DNA of 64,000 nt. Source: a virus. Numbering within the stretch: the first letter of the stretch is position 1; each line of letters starts with the position of its first letter. The stretch covers positions 62,001 through 126,000 of IMG/VR virus record IMGVR_UViG_3300018914_000001; one strand, given 5' to 3'. Below are positions 55,810-64,000 of this stretch, in pieces. A model generated the notes under the pieces. It was not told the DNA's origin. It did not search any database and saw only the letters and a list, made by a program, of their open reading frames with translations. Both the position numbers and the translations under genes were made by a program.

Positions 55810-56275
55810 ACAAAAGAAACTAACTCTTACAGAGGCTAAGAAACAATTAAAAGTGTACGATGAGCGTAAAGAGGTGAATGTAGGCGATGGGTATGTTGTC
55901 AACATTGACACTAAATTCAAGCCTACAAAGGTTAGCAAGGTAATTTCTGATATGCACAATGCGGTTCTAGTTTCCCATGAGAAGGGTGTTATCGTAGACC
56001 CTGTTGGTTTTCTATCTCTTTATATCATCAAACATTTTTCCGACTTGGACATTCCAAATGACTTCAATAAGCAAGTTATTGCTCTTGATACATTAGTTGA
56101 TGCGGGATATCTAACGAAGATTATGGATGCGTTTGATGTGGAAGAGCTAAAGAAGATTCAAGAAGCTATGGCGCTAGCCAATAAAGGGTTGGAGGATGCT
56201 ACGAAAGTTCTAGAGGAGCAGGAGGCGTATCAAGAACAGCTCTTGGAAGAGGGTTATACTGGTGACGAGAGCTAA
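55802..56275 (+). CDS. Hypothetical 157-aa protein
   Basis: ATG at 55802 after TTTGAGGAGGAGATTATTA, inside the end of the previous gene. Helical, acidic C-terminal coiled coil (LEDATKVLEEQEAYQEQLLE). Tail chaperone-like size; unproven. Confidence 0.6.
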   Translation: MAKQKKLTLTEAKKQLKVYDERKEVNVGDGYVVNIDTKFKPTKVSKVISDMHNAVLVSHEKGVIVDPVGFLSLYIIKHFSDLDIPNDFNKQVIALDTLVDAGYLTKIMDAFDVEELKKIQEAMALANKGLEDATKVLEEQEAYQEQLLEEGYTGDES

Positions 56276-56765
56276 TTTTAAGCAGACGTTAGACGATCTT
56301 CAAAAAGCTCTAGAGCGACAAGCTTTGGAGATTCTTGCAACAGACGTTGCTGATACAGTGAAAGTAGTAGAGGCAAAACACGTTCAAACAGATGTTTACG
56401 ACAAATACAACCCAAGAGTTTATGAGCGCAGAGAATATCTAGGGGGCTTAAAAGACCCTGATAATCTAAAAGTGTACAAGTCGAAGCGAGCTAATGGATG
56501 GATTGGGATTGAGGTTGTAAATGAAACTGTTAGTGCTATTGGTAACTCTAAAGGCAAGTTTATTTCTGACATAGTAGAGTTTGGTCATGATTACGGTATG
56601 GAAGTATTAGGATATGGGTATGACTTCCCTAATGGTATATACGGCTGGGAATACACGCAACCTAGACCATTTATCGAAAATACGATTAATGAACTTGAAC
56701 GCACAGAGATTCACGCAGTGGCTATGAAGCAAGGACTCCAGAGGCTTGGCTATGAGACTAAGTGA
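56262..56765 (+). CDS. HK97 gp10-like tail completion protein
   Basis: 167 aa, GTG at 56262 in the previous gene's end. The helix start, VETKHVQTDVYDKYNP-like core and PRPFIENTINELE near the C-terminus match the gp10 layout (the conserved 'RPF' and final helix). The site before GTG is weak, so the exact start is uncertain. Confidence 0.6.
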   Translation: MTRANFKQTLDDLQKALERQALEILATDVADTVKVVEAKHVQTDVYDKYNPRVYERREYLGGLKDPDNLKVYKSKRANGWIGIEVVNETVSAIGNSKGKFISDIVEFGHDYGMEVLGYGYDFPNGIYGWEYTQPRPFIENTINELERTEIHAVAMKQGLQRLGYETK

Positions 56766-56780
56766 TGGAGGTGAAAGTAT

Positions 56781-57755
56781 ATGGCAAAATTACCAGAGGT
56801 TACAGATGAGCAGTGGGAGCTAGTAGACAAATGGAATAGAAAATTAGTAGAAGAGTTTCTAAAACAAAGCCATTTGTCTCCACAGACGCTTATGCAATAT
56901 AAAAGTGCACTAAGACAATTCTTTAAATGGGTTTATGATGAATGTGATAATAAACAATTATACAAACTGAAACCAAGACACGCTTTGCAGTATCAAAACT
57001 TTTTGATTGATGCTGGTTTATCTCCAAGCGCGGTTAGATTCAAGCGTTCTGCCGTTTCTAGCTTGTGTGGATATGTTGAAGTTTATTATTCTGATGAAGA
57101 TGGATGCGAAACATTTAGAAATATTTACAGCAAGAAGATTCCAAATCCTGCAAAATCAAACAAAAAAGAAAAAAAGCCATTGACAGTTGACGAATATGAA
57201 CTACTTATTGAGACTATGAAAAAAAGAAAAGATTGGCAGAAGGTAGCATACCTAGAGTTTGTTTATGTAACTGGTTGCAGACGTGGCGAGACAGGGCAAT
57301 TGTTGAAAGAGGTTGTCAACTATCCTAAGCTGAAGGATAAAGAAGGCAATGAAAAGAATCTTTGGATGACACATCAAATCAGATGTAAAGGCAAAGGTAG
57401 AGAAGGAAAGGTTAGAAAGTTTACAATTGATAAACGTGTTATGGACGCTATTAGAAAATGGCTAGAAGTCAGAGGAGAAGATAACTGCCCATATGTGTTC
57501 ATTAATACAAAAGCAAAAGAGCCAAAACCATTGCATCCAAGCTCTTTCAATAACTGGTGCAAGATTTTTGGCGAGATCATTGGACGACATGTTCATCCTC
57601 ATATGTTCAGGTCAACTCGTGCTACACACATGAAAGAGGCTGGGGTAGACATCAAGAAAATCCAAAAGCATTTAGGGCATGAAAGTTCTACTACAACAGA
57701 AATCTATATCGTCTCTGAAGATGTTGAGGATTTTGACGGAATTTACGAAGAATAG
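56781..57755 (+). CDS. Tyrosine recombinase in the tail cluster (XerD-like)
   Basis: 324 aa, ATG after GATGGAGGTGAAAGTAT. N-terminal core-binding domain (about 15-110), then a complete catalytic set: R168 in GCRRGE, K203, H274-R277 (HMFR), H300 in LGHESS and Y309. It lies directly in the tail operon, upstream of the tape measure gene, as YomM does in SPbeta. It could recombine the phage or be needed for replication. Its base composition matches its neighbours, so it is not a recent insertion. Confidence 0.85.
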   Translation: MAKLPEVTDEQWELVDKWNRKLVEEFLKQSHLSPQTLMQYKSALRQFFKWVYDECDNKQLYKLKPRHALQYQNFLIDAGLSPSAVRFKRSAVSSLCGYVEVYYSDEDGCETFRNIYSKKIPNPAKSNKKEKKPLTVDEYELLIETMKKRKDWQKVAYLEFVYVTGCRRGETGQLLKEVVNYPKLKDKEGNEKNLWMTHQIRCKGKGREGKVRKFTIDKRVMDAIRKWLEVRGEDNCPYVFINTKAKEPKPLHPSSFNNWCKIFGEIIGRHVHPHMFRSTRATHMKEAGVDIKKIQKHLGHESSTTTEIYIVSEDVEDFDGIYEE

Positions 57756-57769
57756 AAGGAGTGATCGAA

Positions 57770-58198
57770 ATGAAATTAAAAAATCATGAAATTAATGGAT
57801 TTGTACAATTTCTTATGAGACTTGACTTGGAAGGCAAAGAATCGCGAATGAGAACTCGACTTGTTAAGATTCTTGTAGAGAGAATGCAAATGATAGAAGA
57901 AGAGCGTATTCAGATGGTTCAAAAATACGCTGAAAAAAATGAAGATGGAACACCAATTATTGTTACAAATGAAGATGGAGGCAGTGCCTATCAAGTTTCT
58001 GATATGGGTGCGTTTGCCAATGAGTATGCAGTTCTAATGAACGAAGACTGCATAATTGACAACAATGAAGAGCGAAAAGACATGCTTTTAACTGTCAAAG
58101 ATGCTGTGTTGAATACAAAGATTAAATTTAGTGGTCAGGATGCATTTGACTATGATCGTTATTGTGACATTGTGGAGACAGTTAATTACGCTGAGTAG
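57770..58198 (+). CDS. Tape-measure chaperone-like protein, 142 aa
   Basis: ATG at 57770 after AAGGAGTGATCGAA. Helical and acidic, immediately before the tape measure gene, the place of G/GT-type tail assembly chaperones. No frameshift signal was found. Confidence 0.6.
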   Translation: MKLKNHEINGFVQFLMRLDLEGKESRMRTRLVKILVERMQMIEEERIQMVQKYAEKNEDGTPIIVTNEDGGSAYQVSDMGAFANEYAVLMNEDCIIDNNEERKDMLLTVKDAVLNTKIKFSGQDAFDYDRYCDIVETVNYAE

Positions 58199-58254
58199 TA
58201 TGGAGTGCAGATTTTGTCACTCCAAATATAAATGCAAAAGGGGAGTGACGAATC

Positions 58255-61200
58255 GTGGCTAAAAAACCATTAGGTATTTTAATTCAAGCAAAAGTTAATG
58301 TTTCTGATATAGATAATCAAATTAAGCAAATTCAAGATAGATTAAAAGAAATTGACTTGACAATTAAAATGGATAAAGAAGTCCTAAACACACTAAGGCA
58401 ATTCAACAAGGTTATTGGTGATCTAGATAAAGCAACAGTTACAGCTATGGCTAATATGAGTCGAGCTGGGAAGAGTGTAAATCAGATCATTCAAGGCGCT
58501 AATGTAGAAACAAAAAAATTACTCCGTCAATGGGATGAAGTAAGTAAAATTTCCGATAGCTTTGATGGAGATAAGAATTTCACTGGTAGAAAAGAAAGAA
58601 GAATTAACAAAAATAGAATTGTAGAAACTACATATGACGCTGAAATGAAGCCAACTGGATATAGGGTTACTCAAAACCTAGAGCAGATTAAACGAAAACA
58701 AGCCGAATTTGAGCAATATAGCAAGGCGTGGACTAAACGAATCAATGACGCTGTTAGTATGGGGTTAATTAACGACGTGACTGCTCTAAAAATTCGCAAA
58801 AGATTAGAGAAAATTAGCCCTACTTCTATTGCATATAGCTCCAACAAAAAGGACTTTGAATCAGAATTTAAAAATGTTACTGATATGGGCAAGATTCATG
58901 CTCAGGCTATAAAAGAAAATCAGAAGTTTGAAAAAGCTCGCATGGATGCTATTCAAAAAGAAGCTATTGAGCAAAACAAGCTATTCAATCAAAAGAAAAA
59001 ACAGCAAGAAGAGTTGGATAAAGCTCATTATACGGCAATCCAAGAGAATGCAAAACGAGAACAAAAGATCATGGAGAGTCTTCATAAAGAAGCTCTAAAA
59101 ATGAATGCGGAAATTGACAAGCAAAAGTTTCTACAAAATAAGAAGATTGCAGATTTGGCTGGGGTTGACTATAACAGAGATGAAGCTATTAGACAGCGCA
59201 TTGCTGATGAACTAAACAAGAAGCATGACCTAACAGGCAAAAAGGCTATTGATTCGAATAGTGTCTCTTTAGAACGTGTATGGGACTCTAAAACACAACA
59301 AGAGATGATCCGCTACAATGCAGTCATGAATGATGGAAGTAAGCTTGTTACAAATTACAAGGGTAGTATTGATAGGCTAACTAACTCCATGTATCAGAAT
59401 GGCTCTGTAGTAAGAAACAACACTCAGGCGCAGATGGGCTTTTTTGAAAGTCTAGGGACAGCCATGCAGAAAATCCCTGTGTGGATGGCTGGTATGACTA
59501 TCTTCTATCAAACCTTACATTTCTTTACAGATGGCATCGCCTATGTAAATGAACTAAACAAGTCTTTAACTGAAATCTCTATTGTAACAGGGCAATCTCA
59601 GGCTGGTGTAGAGAAGCTAGGTCAACAATATGCTGATCTTGCTGGAGAGATGCGCGTCACAACTTTAGAGTTAACAAAAAGCGCAACGGAATTTTATCGT
59701 CAAGGTTTAAATCAAGAACAAGTTGCAGAAAGGCTAAGGACAACAACTCAGTACGCCAAAATTTCTGCTATGGATGTCAAGGAGGCAACTGAAATCCTGA
59801 CGGCTACTGTCAATTCTATGAATATCTCTATTGAACATGCTTCTGATGTCTTTTCTTATTTGGGCGATGCAACTGCAACTGGCGCTGATGAGATTGGTAG
59901 AGCATTCCAAAAAGTTGGTGGTACTGCTGGTGCGCTTGGAATCGAATTTGAGAAGGTAGCTTCATGGATTGCAGTTATTTCTTCCAAAACACGTGAATCT
60001 GCCGAAACAATTGGTAACTCTGTAAAATCTATCATTGCACGTATCCAAAATATGAAAGAGCAAGGGTTTGATTCAGAGGATGGAACTGACGTTAACATGG
60101 TATCAAAAGCGCTTGGTGCTGTAGGCATTCAGCTAATGGACGCAGAGGGCAACTTTAGAAACTTTGGTCAAGTAATGGACGAGCTTGGTGCTAAATGGGT
60201 AACTCTAAGCAATAGAGAAAAAGCATATCTTGCAACTACTGTGGCTGGTTCATATCAACAAGCACGTTTCCTGAATATCATGGAAGGTTACGCTGAGTCT
60301 GTTGACTTGTACAAACAATCTCTTGAGGCGGCTGGTACAACGCAAAGCAAATATAATTTGTGGCTACAAGGTACTGAAGCTCACCTAAATGCGCTGAAAA
60401 CAGCAGGTCAGAATGTATGGCATGATACATTTAACTCTCAGGGTATTCGCAACGCGATTGACCTACTGACAGTTCTTGTTAATATTATTGACGATATGAT
60501 TAACATGTTTGGTGCAATTCCTATGTTTGTAATTCCTGCAACATTGGCAATTTTCAAATTCAGCGAAACTGCAAAAACAGGTTTGATTTGGTTTAATGCT
60601 ATGATGGCATCAACTGTCCAAGGCCAAGTATCTATTGCCGCGTTAACATTGGGCTTCCAAAAATTAGGATTAGGCGCTAAAGCGGCAACGTGGGCTGTTA
60701 GAGCATTTCAGGCTACAGTTACTCTTGGACTTGCATTTGCTATTACTGCTGTGATTGAACTTATTGCTGATTTTGCTGGGAAAAGTGCTGAAGCGGAACA
60801 GCGTTTGCAAGATATCGAAGAACGCACTAGAAATATGACTGCTACATATGCAGAGCATGGTGCAGAGATTGAAAAACTTATTCAAACTCTAGAGAAATAT
60901 GAGCAGACCAACCCTAATGGAGAGGGACTTGATGCAAAAGAGTTAGAAGACTATACAAAAACAAGAGAAAGACTTATTGATCTAATGCCTCAGTTTATAG
61001 AGGGTGTAGATGAAGAAGGTAGAAAACGATTAGTTAACATTGAAGTTATGAAACAAGAAATTGAAATTCTTGAAAAATTAACAAAAATCAAGGAACAGGA
61101 AGCTTCTGCTAAATTTAGAAATAATTTTGAAAAACGAAATGCAGAATTAGATAATGCAAAAGAAGATTTGGATAAAGCGCAAAGAGCAATTGATAAATTT

Positions 61201-64000
61201 AAAAACTCAGATGTTTACAAAAATAATCCTGATAGCGAAGGAAATCTGAGACTCGCTAACAAGCTTGAAGCTGAAAAGCTACAGGCTCTTGCAAAGTACG
61301 AAGGTCTTCTACAACAGGCTAATGTCGATTGGAGAGATCACCTAAGAAGTCAAGCCCAAGCATTGGATGGCTATAAGAGTCTATCCAATGAAACAAAGCG
61401 TTATGTCGAAAATGTAGCCAAAGCCAATGATATTGCAAAAATTGGCAATGTAAAGGAGCTTGCTGAACAAGAAGAGAAAATGCGCAAATTAGCGCAAGCC
61501 GCTATCAATATTGAAAAAGCAATGAAGGGCGACGATACCATGAAGGTAGGGGAATCCTCATTCTGGCTTAAAAAATATGGGGATAACGCTTTTGTTGAAC
61601 AAGAAAAGTTTATTATGAATCTAAAAGATACAGCTATGCAAGCTGGCTTATCAATAGACTGGTTTAATCAAATCCTAAATAAATATATGGGCAAAACAAT
61701 TGAAGCGGGTAGCACAACTATTGACTTCAAGGGTGCTATGAATGATCTTCGTGGAGAAATGACAAAGGGAGCAGACGAAGTTAAAGACCTTAATAAAGCA
61801 ATTGAAAAACAAACAAGAGGTCAGAAATTGACTTATGATGAGGTCATTTCGTTAACAAAAGCACATCCAGAACTGCAAAAATCTTGGAAGATACTGAACG
61901 GACAAATTGTTATTTCTACTGAATCTTTATTAAAAGAGCGGGATGTAGCTCTTCAAGGGACTAGGGATAAAATCAAAGCCAAAGAAGAGGAGATGCGTCT
62001 AGGCGCACAGTTCCTTGCCCAAAAACTTGGTATGACCTTGAAAGAGGTAGAGATGATTGAGACTGTCGCTCAGGCTCAAATGAAGCTTAATGAGCTTTAC
62101 GACATGGCGGTAGATGATAACGCTGACCCAAGAGCGCAGTTGCGTCAATCTCAAATTGCTTCTTCTAGATATAGTCAATATGGAGAAAATCTAAAGGAGT
62201 ATGCCGCTCTTAAAGAAAGTCTAAATGAAATGAAGTCGGCAGTAAATTCTGGATTTAATTTCGAAACATCAACAGATGATCCGTTGAAGAAAAACAGCGA
62301 TAAAGTATCTGCATTTGCAAAAGCAATTGATGATCTAAACATGAAGCTGGAGGAGTCAAAAAGAAAGCTTGCTGAATATCCAAAATCATCTCAAGAATAT
62401 CGCGATGCTTTACAGGAGCAAATTGATCTACTAAAAGAAAAGCAAAGGCTAATCCAGAATGAGTTGAATAATCCAACTGACTATACATATGGAACTCGCA
62501 ATGCAAGCGGTGGCACAACCACATCTACCAGTGGCGTTAAAGGTTTACAAGGTGTTTTAGCGGGCAAGGAAAGCGCATTTGTAGCGGCTGGCAAACAGTA
62601 TGGAGTAGACCCTGCTTTAATTGCGGCTATTGCTATGCATGAATCTGGCAGAGGTAGTTCAGCTTTAGCTAGGAATAATAAAAACATTGCTGGTATGACT
62701 GATTACACAGGTAAGTTTTCAGATGGTTGGATGCACTATAATACCGTCGAAGACTCTATTAACGATTTAGCACGTCAAATTTCGAAATATTATATCCAAA
62801 AAGGGCTAACTACAATTGAGCAGATTGGTGCAAAATATGCTCCAATTGGCGCTGGAAATGATCCTAATGGACTAAACAACCATTGGGTAAGTGGGGTTAA
62901 AAAGTTTTACAACGAGGTTGCCAGCAATGGTGGAACGTATACTGTTAGCGGTAATAGCGAAGACGCTTCTGAGGCTCAGGTTTATAGTAAGCAACTTAGC
63001 TTGAAACAAGATTTGATAAAGACTAGAGAGGATATCAGTCAACTTGAACAAGATATCTTTAACTCCTTCTTGCAAGGATGGGAGGAAAAAATTCAAGATA
63101 TTGATTTTATTGTCAAAAGGTCTTCTATATGGATAAACCAATATAGACAAGATTTAGAAGAGACAAGTTGGACGAACAAAGAGTCTGTGAAATCCATTAA
63201 TGATGAATACAATAATCAAATTCAATATCTGAAGAATAAACAAAAATACCTGCATGAAGAAGCAAATTATATTCGTGAAAACGGTAAGATGACTGATGAG
63301 AATATCCAAAGGCTGAAAAATCTTGGTAGCCAATGGTGGGACGTACAACAGGTTATTGACCAAACAACAAAATCTCAACGCGACTTTAATGATGAATACG
63401 AGAAGTTCAACAAAGACCTTGCGAGTAAAGAAAGGGAGTCCGCTGAAGAAGCGGCAGATAAAATTATCGAAACTTGGAAGGAAGCTATCGAAAAGAAAAG
63501 AGATTTGGAAATTAAAGCTATTGAAAAAACGCAGAAAGAGAACGAAGAAGCTCATAAAAAACGTATCGACGAACTAGATGAAGAAGCCAAAAAAATCGAA
63601 GAAACATACCAGTCTCAAATTAAAGCCATCGACAAAGAAGCTAGAGATGAAGAGTATGCTGATAAGCTGAAAAAAGCCCAAGAAGAAGTAGCGGAAATTC
63701 AAAATAAAATAAACATCCTCTCTATGGACAACTCTATCGAAGGTAGACAACAAATGAAAGAGTTGCAAAAACAACTAAAAGACAAGCAAAAAAACTTAGA
63801 CGATCTAATCAAAGATAGAGAGCGAGAGAATCGCAAAGAAGAGCTAGAGAATACTTACGAAACAAATAAAAAAATAAATGAATCTGAAAAGGAAAAGGCT
63901 GACAAGAAACTTGAAGAGCAAAAACGTGCTAGCGAAGAAGCGATTAAAAGAGCTGAAGATGAGGCCGAAAAATTACTGCAAAATGACCAGTATTGGGCAG
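58255..64000 (+). CDS. Giant tape measure protein with muralytic domain (C-terminus beyond window)
   Basis: GTG at 58255 after AAGGGGAGTGACGA; 1,915 codons remain open to the window end. Residues 1-400 are a long helical, coiled-coil stretch; 400-640 match the phage tape measure core (EISIVTGQSQAGVEKLGQQY, ATGADEIGRAFQKVG). Hydrophobic segments follow at about 740-830. Residues about 1,440-1,560 form a glucosaminidase-like fold (AAIAMHESGRGSSALARN, NIAGM, YAPIGAGNDPNG) with Glu1463 as the likely acid. The end is a highly charged coiled coil. It sets tail length and probably opens the wall during DNA entry. Confidence 0.92.
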   Translation, partial: MAKKPLGILIQAKVNVSDIDNQIKQIQDRLKEIDLTIKMDKEVLNTLRQFNKVIGDLDKATVTAMANMSRAGKSVNQIIQGANVETKKLLRQWDEVSKISDSFDGDKNFTGRKERRINKNRIVETTYDAEMKPTGYRVTQNLEQIKRKQAEFEQYSKAWTKRINDAVSMGLINDVTALKIRKRLEKISPTSIAYSSNKKDFESEFKNVTDMGKIHAQAIKENQKFEKARMDAIQKEAIEQNKLFNQKKKQQEELDKAHYTAIQENAKREQKIMESLHKEALKMNAEIDKQKFLQNKKIADLAGVDYNRDEAIRQRIADELNKKHDLTGKKAIDSNSVSLERVWDSKTQQEMIRYNAVMNDGSKLVTNYKGSIDRLTNSMYQNGSVVRNNTQAQMGFFESLGTAMQKIPVWMAGMTIFYQTLHFFTDGIAYVNELNKSLTEISIVTGQSQAGVEKLGQQYADLAGEMRVTTLELTKSATEFYRQGLNQEQVAERLRTTTQYAKISAMDVKEATEILTATVNSMNISIEHASDVFSYLGDATATGADEIGRAFQKVGGTAGALGIEFEKVASWIAVISSKTRESAETIGNSVKSIIARIQNMKEQGFDSEDGTDVNMVSKALGAVGIQLMDAEGNFRNFGQVMDELGAKWVTLSNREKAYLATTVAGSYQQARFLNIMEGYAESVDLYKQSLEAAGTTQSKYNLWLQGTEAHLNALKTAGQNVWHDTFNSQGIRNAIDLLTVLVNIIDDMINMFGAIPMFVIPATLAIFKFSETAKTGLIWFNAMMASTVQGQVSIAALTLGFQKLGLGAKAATWAVRAFQATVTLGLAFAITAVIELIADFAGKSAEAEQRLQDIEERTRNMTATYAEHGAEIEKLIQTLEKYEQTNPNGEGLDAKELEDYTKTRERLIDLMPQFIEGVDEEGRKRLVNIEVMKQEIEILEKLTKIKEQEASAKFRNNFEKRNAELDNAKEDLDKAQRAIDKFKNSDVYKNNPDSEGNLRLANKLEAEKLQALAKYEGLLQQANVDWRDHLRSQAQALDGYKSLSNETKRYVENVAKANDIAKIGNVKELAEQEEKMRKLAQAAINIEKAMKGDDTMKVGESSFWLKKYGDNAFVEQEKFIMNLKDTAMQAGLSIDWFNQILNKYMGKTIEAGSTTIDFKGAMNDLRGEMTKGADEVKDLNKAIEKQTRGQKLTYDEVISLTKAHPELQKSWKILNGQIVISTESLLKERDVALQGTRDKIKAKEEEMRLGAQFLAQKLGMTLKEVEMIETVAQAQMKLNELYDMAVDDNADPRAQLRQSQIASSRYSQYGENLKEYAALKESLNEMKSAVNSGFNFETSTDDPLKKNSDKVSAFAKAIDDLNMKLEESKRKLAEYPKSSQEYRDALQEQIDLLKEKQRLIQNELNNPTDYTYGTRNASGGTTTSTSGVKGLQGVLAGKESAFVAAGKQYGVDPALIAAIAMHESGRGSSALARNNKNIAGMTDYTGKFSDGWMHYNTVEDSINDLARQISKYYIQKGLTTIEQIGAKYAPIGAGNDPNGLNNHWVSGVKKFYNEVASNGGTYTVSGNSEDASEAQVYSKQLSLKQDLIKTREDISQLEQDIFNSFLQGWEEKIQDIDFIVKRSSIWINQYRQDLEETSWTNKESVKSINDEYNNQIQYLKNKQKYLHEEANYIRENGKMTDENIQRLKNLGSQWWDVQQVIDQTTKSQRDFNDEYEKFNKDLASKERESAEEAADKIIETWKEAIEKKRDLEIKAIEKTQKENEEAHKKRIDELDEEAKKIEETYQSQIKAIDKEARDEEYADKLKKAQEEVAEIQNKINILSMDNSIEGRQQMKELQKQLKDKQKNLDDLIKDRERENRKEELENTYETNKKINESEKEKADKKLEEQKRASEEAIKRAEDEAEKLLQNDQYWA

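Overview
This window is one contiguous piece of a large, moderately AT-rich bacteriophage genome, probably of a temperate phage-plasmid, from a Bacillales (Bacillus, Brevibacillus or Paenibacillus-like) host. The host is inferred from strong AAGGAGG-type ribosome sites with ATG, GTG and TTG starts, sigma-A type TTGACA/TATAAT promoters, a Gram-positive SOS box, Bacillus-type parS sequences, and structural genes reminiscent of the SPbeta group (a YonK-like protein and a tyrosine recombinase in the tail cluster). These family assignments come from reading the sequence; no database search was possible.

Layout. (1) 1-4,500, minus strand: small genes including an S1-domain RNA-binding protein. (2) 4,500-21,280, minus strand: a UvrD-like helicase followed by about 45 tiny genes. 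Nearly all are separated by the same kind of long RNA stem-loop, which begins at the stop codon of one gene and is followed by a near-invariant AAGGAGTGTT ribosome site for the next; 43 copies were counted. Three of the stem-loops carry parS (host ParB/Spo0J) sequences at their tips. (3) 21,280-24,240: no protein genes. It holds a roughly 950-nt GC-richer block with strong signs of being a large structured RNA, then iterons, a LexA box, repeated palindromes and a C-poor strand-biased tract that look like an origin or control region. (4) 24,240-28,500: small structured RNAs, a winged-helix protein with three copies of a 17-bp operator, and a TubR-TubZ partition operon preceded by a 10-bp-phased centromere-like array. 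(5) 28,500-34,100, plus strand: a transfer-like operon (membrane proteins, M23 peptidase, VirD4/HerA-like ATPase, replication-relaxation protein). (6) 34,100-41,400: a tyrosine recombinase (minus strand), RecD2-like helicase, sigma-like/zinc protein, HU, PIN-PhoH protein and YonK-like protein. (7) 41,400-43,350: 14 tRNA genes interleaved with at least five non-tRNA stem-closed elements and a 39-codon gene. (8) 43,395-64,000: terminase, portal, protease/scaffold, capsid, head-tail and tail genes, a second tyrosine recombinase and a giant tape measure protein that runs off the window.

How the parts fit. The TubZRC cassette, parS sites, iterons and helicases suggest stable extrachromosomal maintenance, while the recombinases would allow integration or dimer resolution. 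The phage late module makes a tailed particle. The VirD4/M23/replication-relaxation operon is unusual in a phage and could move DNA or act on the replicon. The leftward small-gene array is probably the early host-takeover region. Its stem-loop/SD/ORF units look like exchangeable cassettes and, together with the large RNA just upstream, are the most promising undescribed features here.
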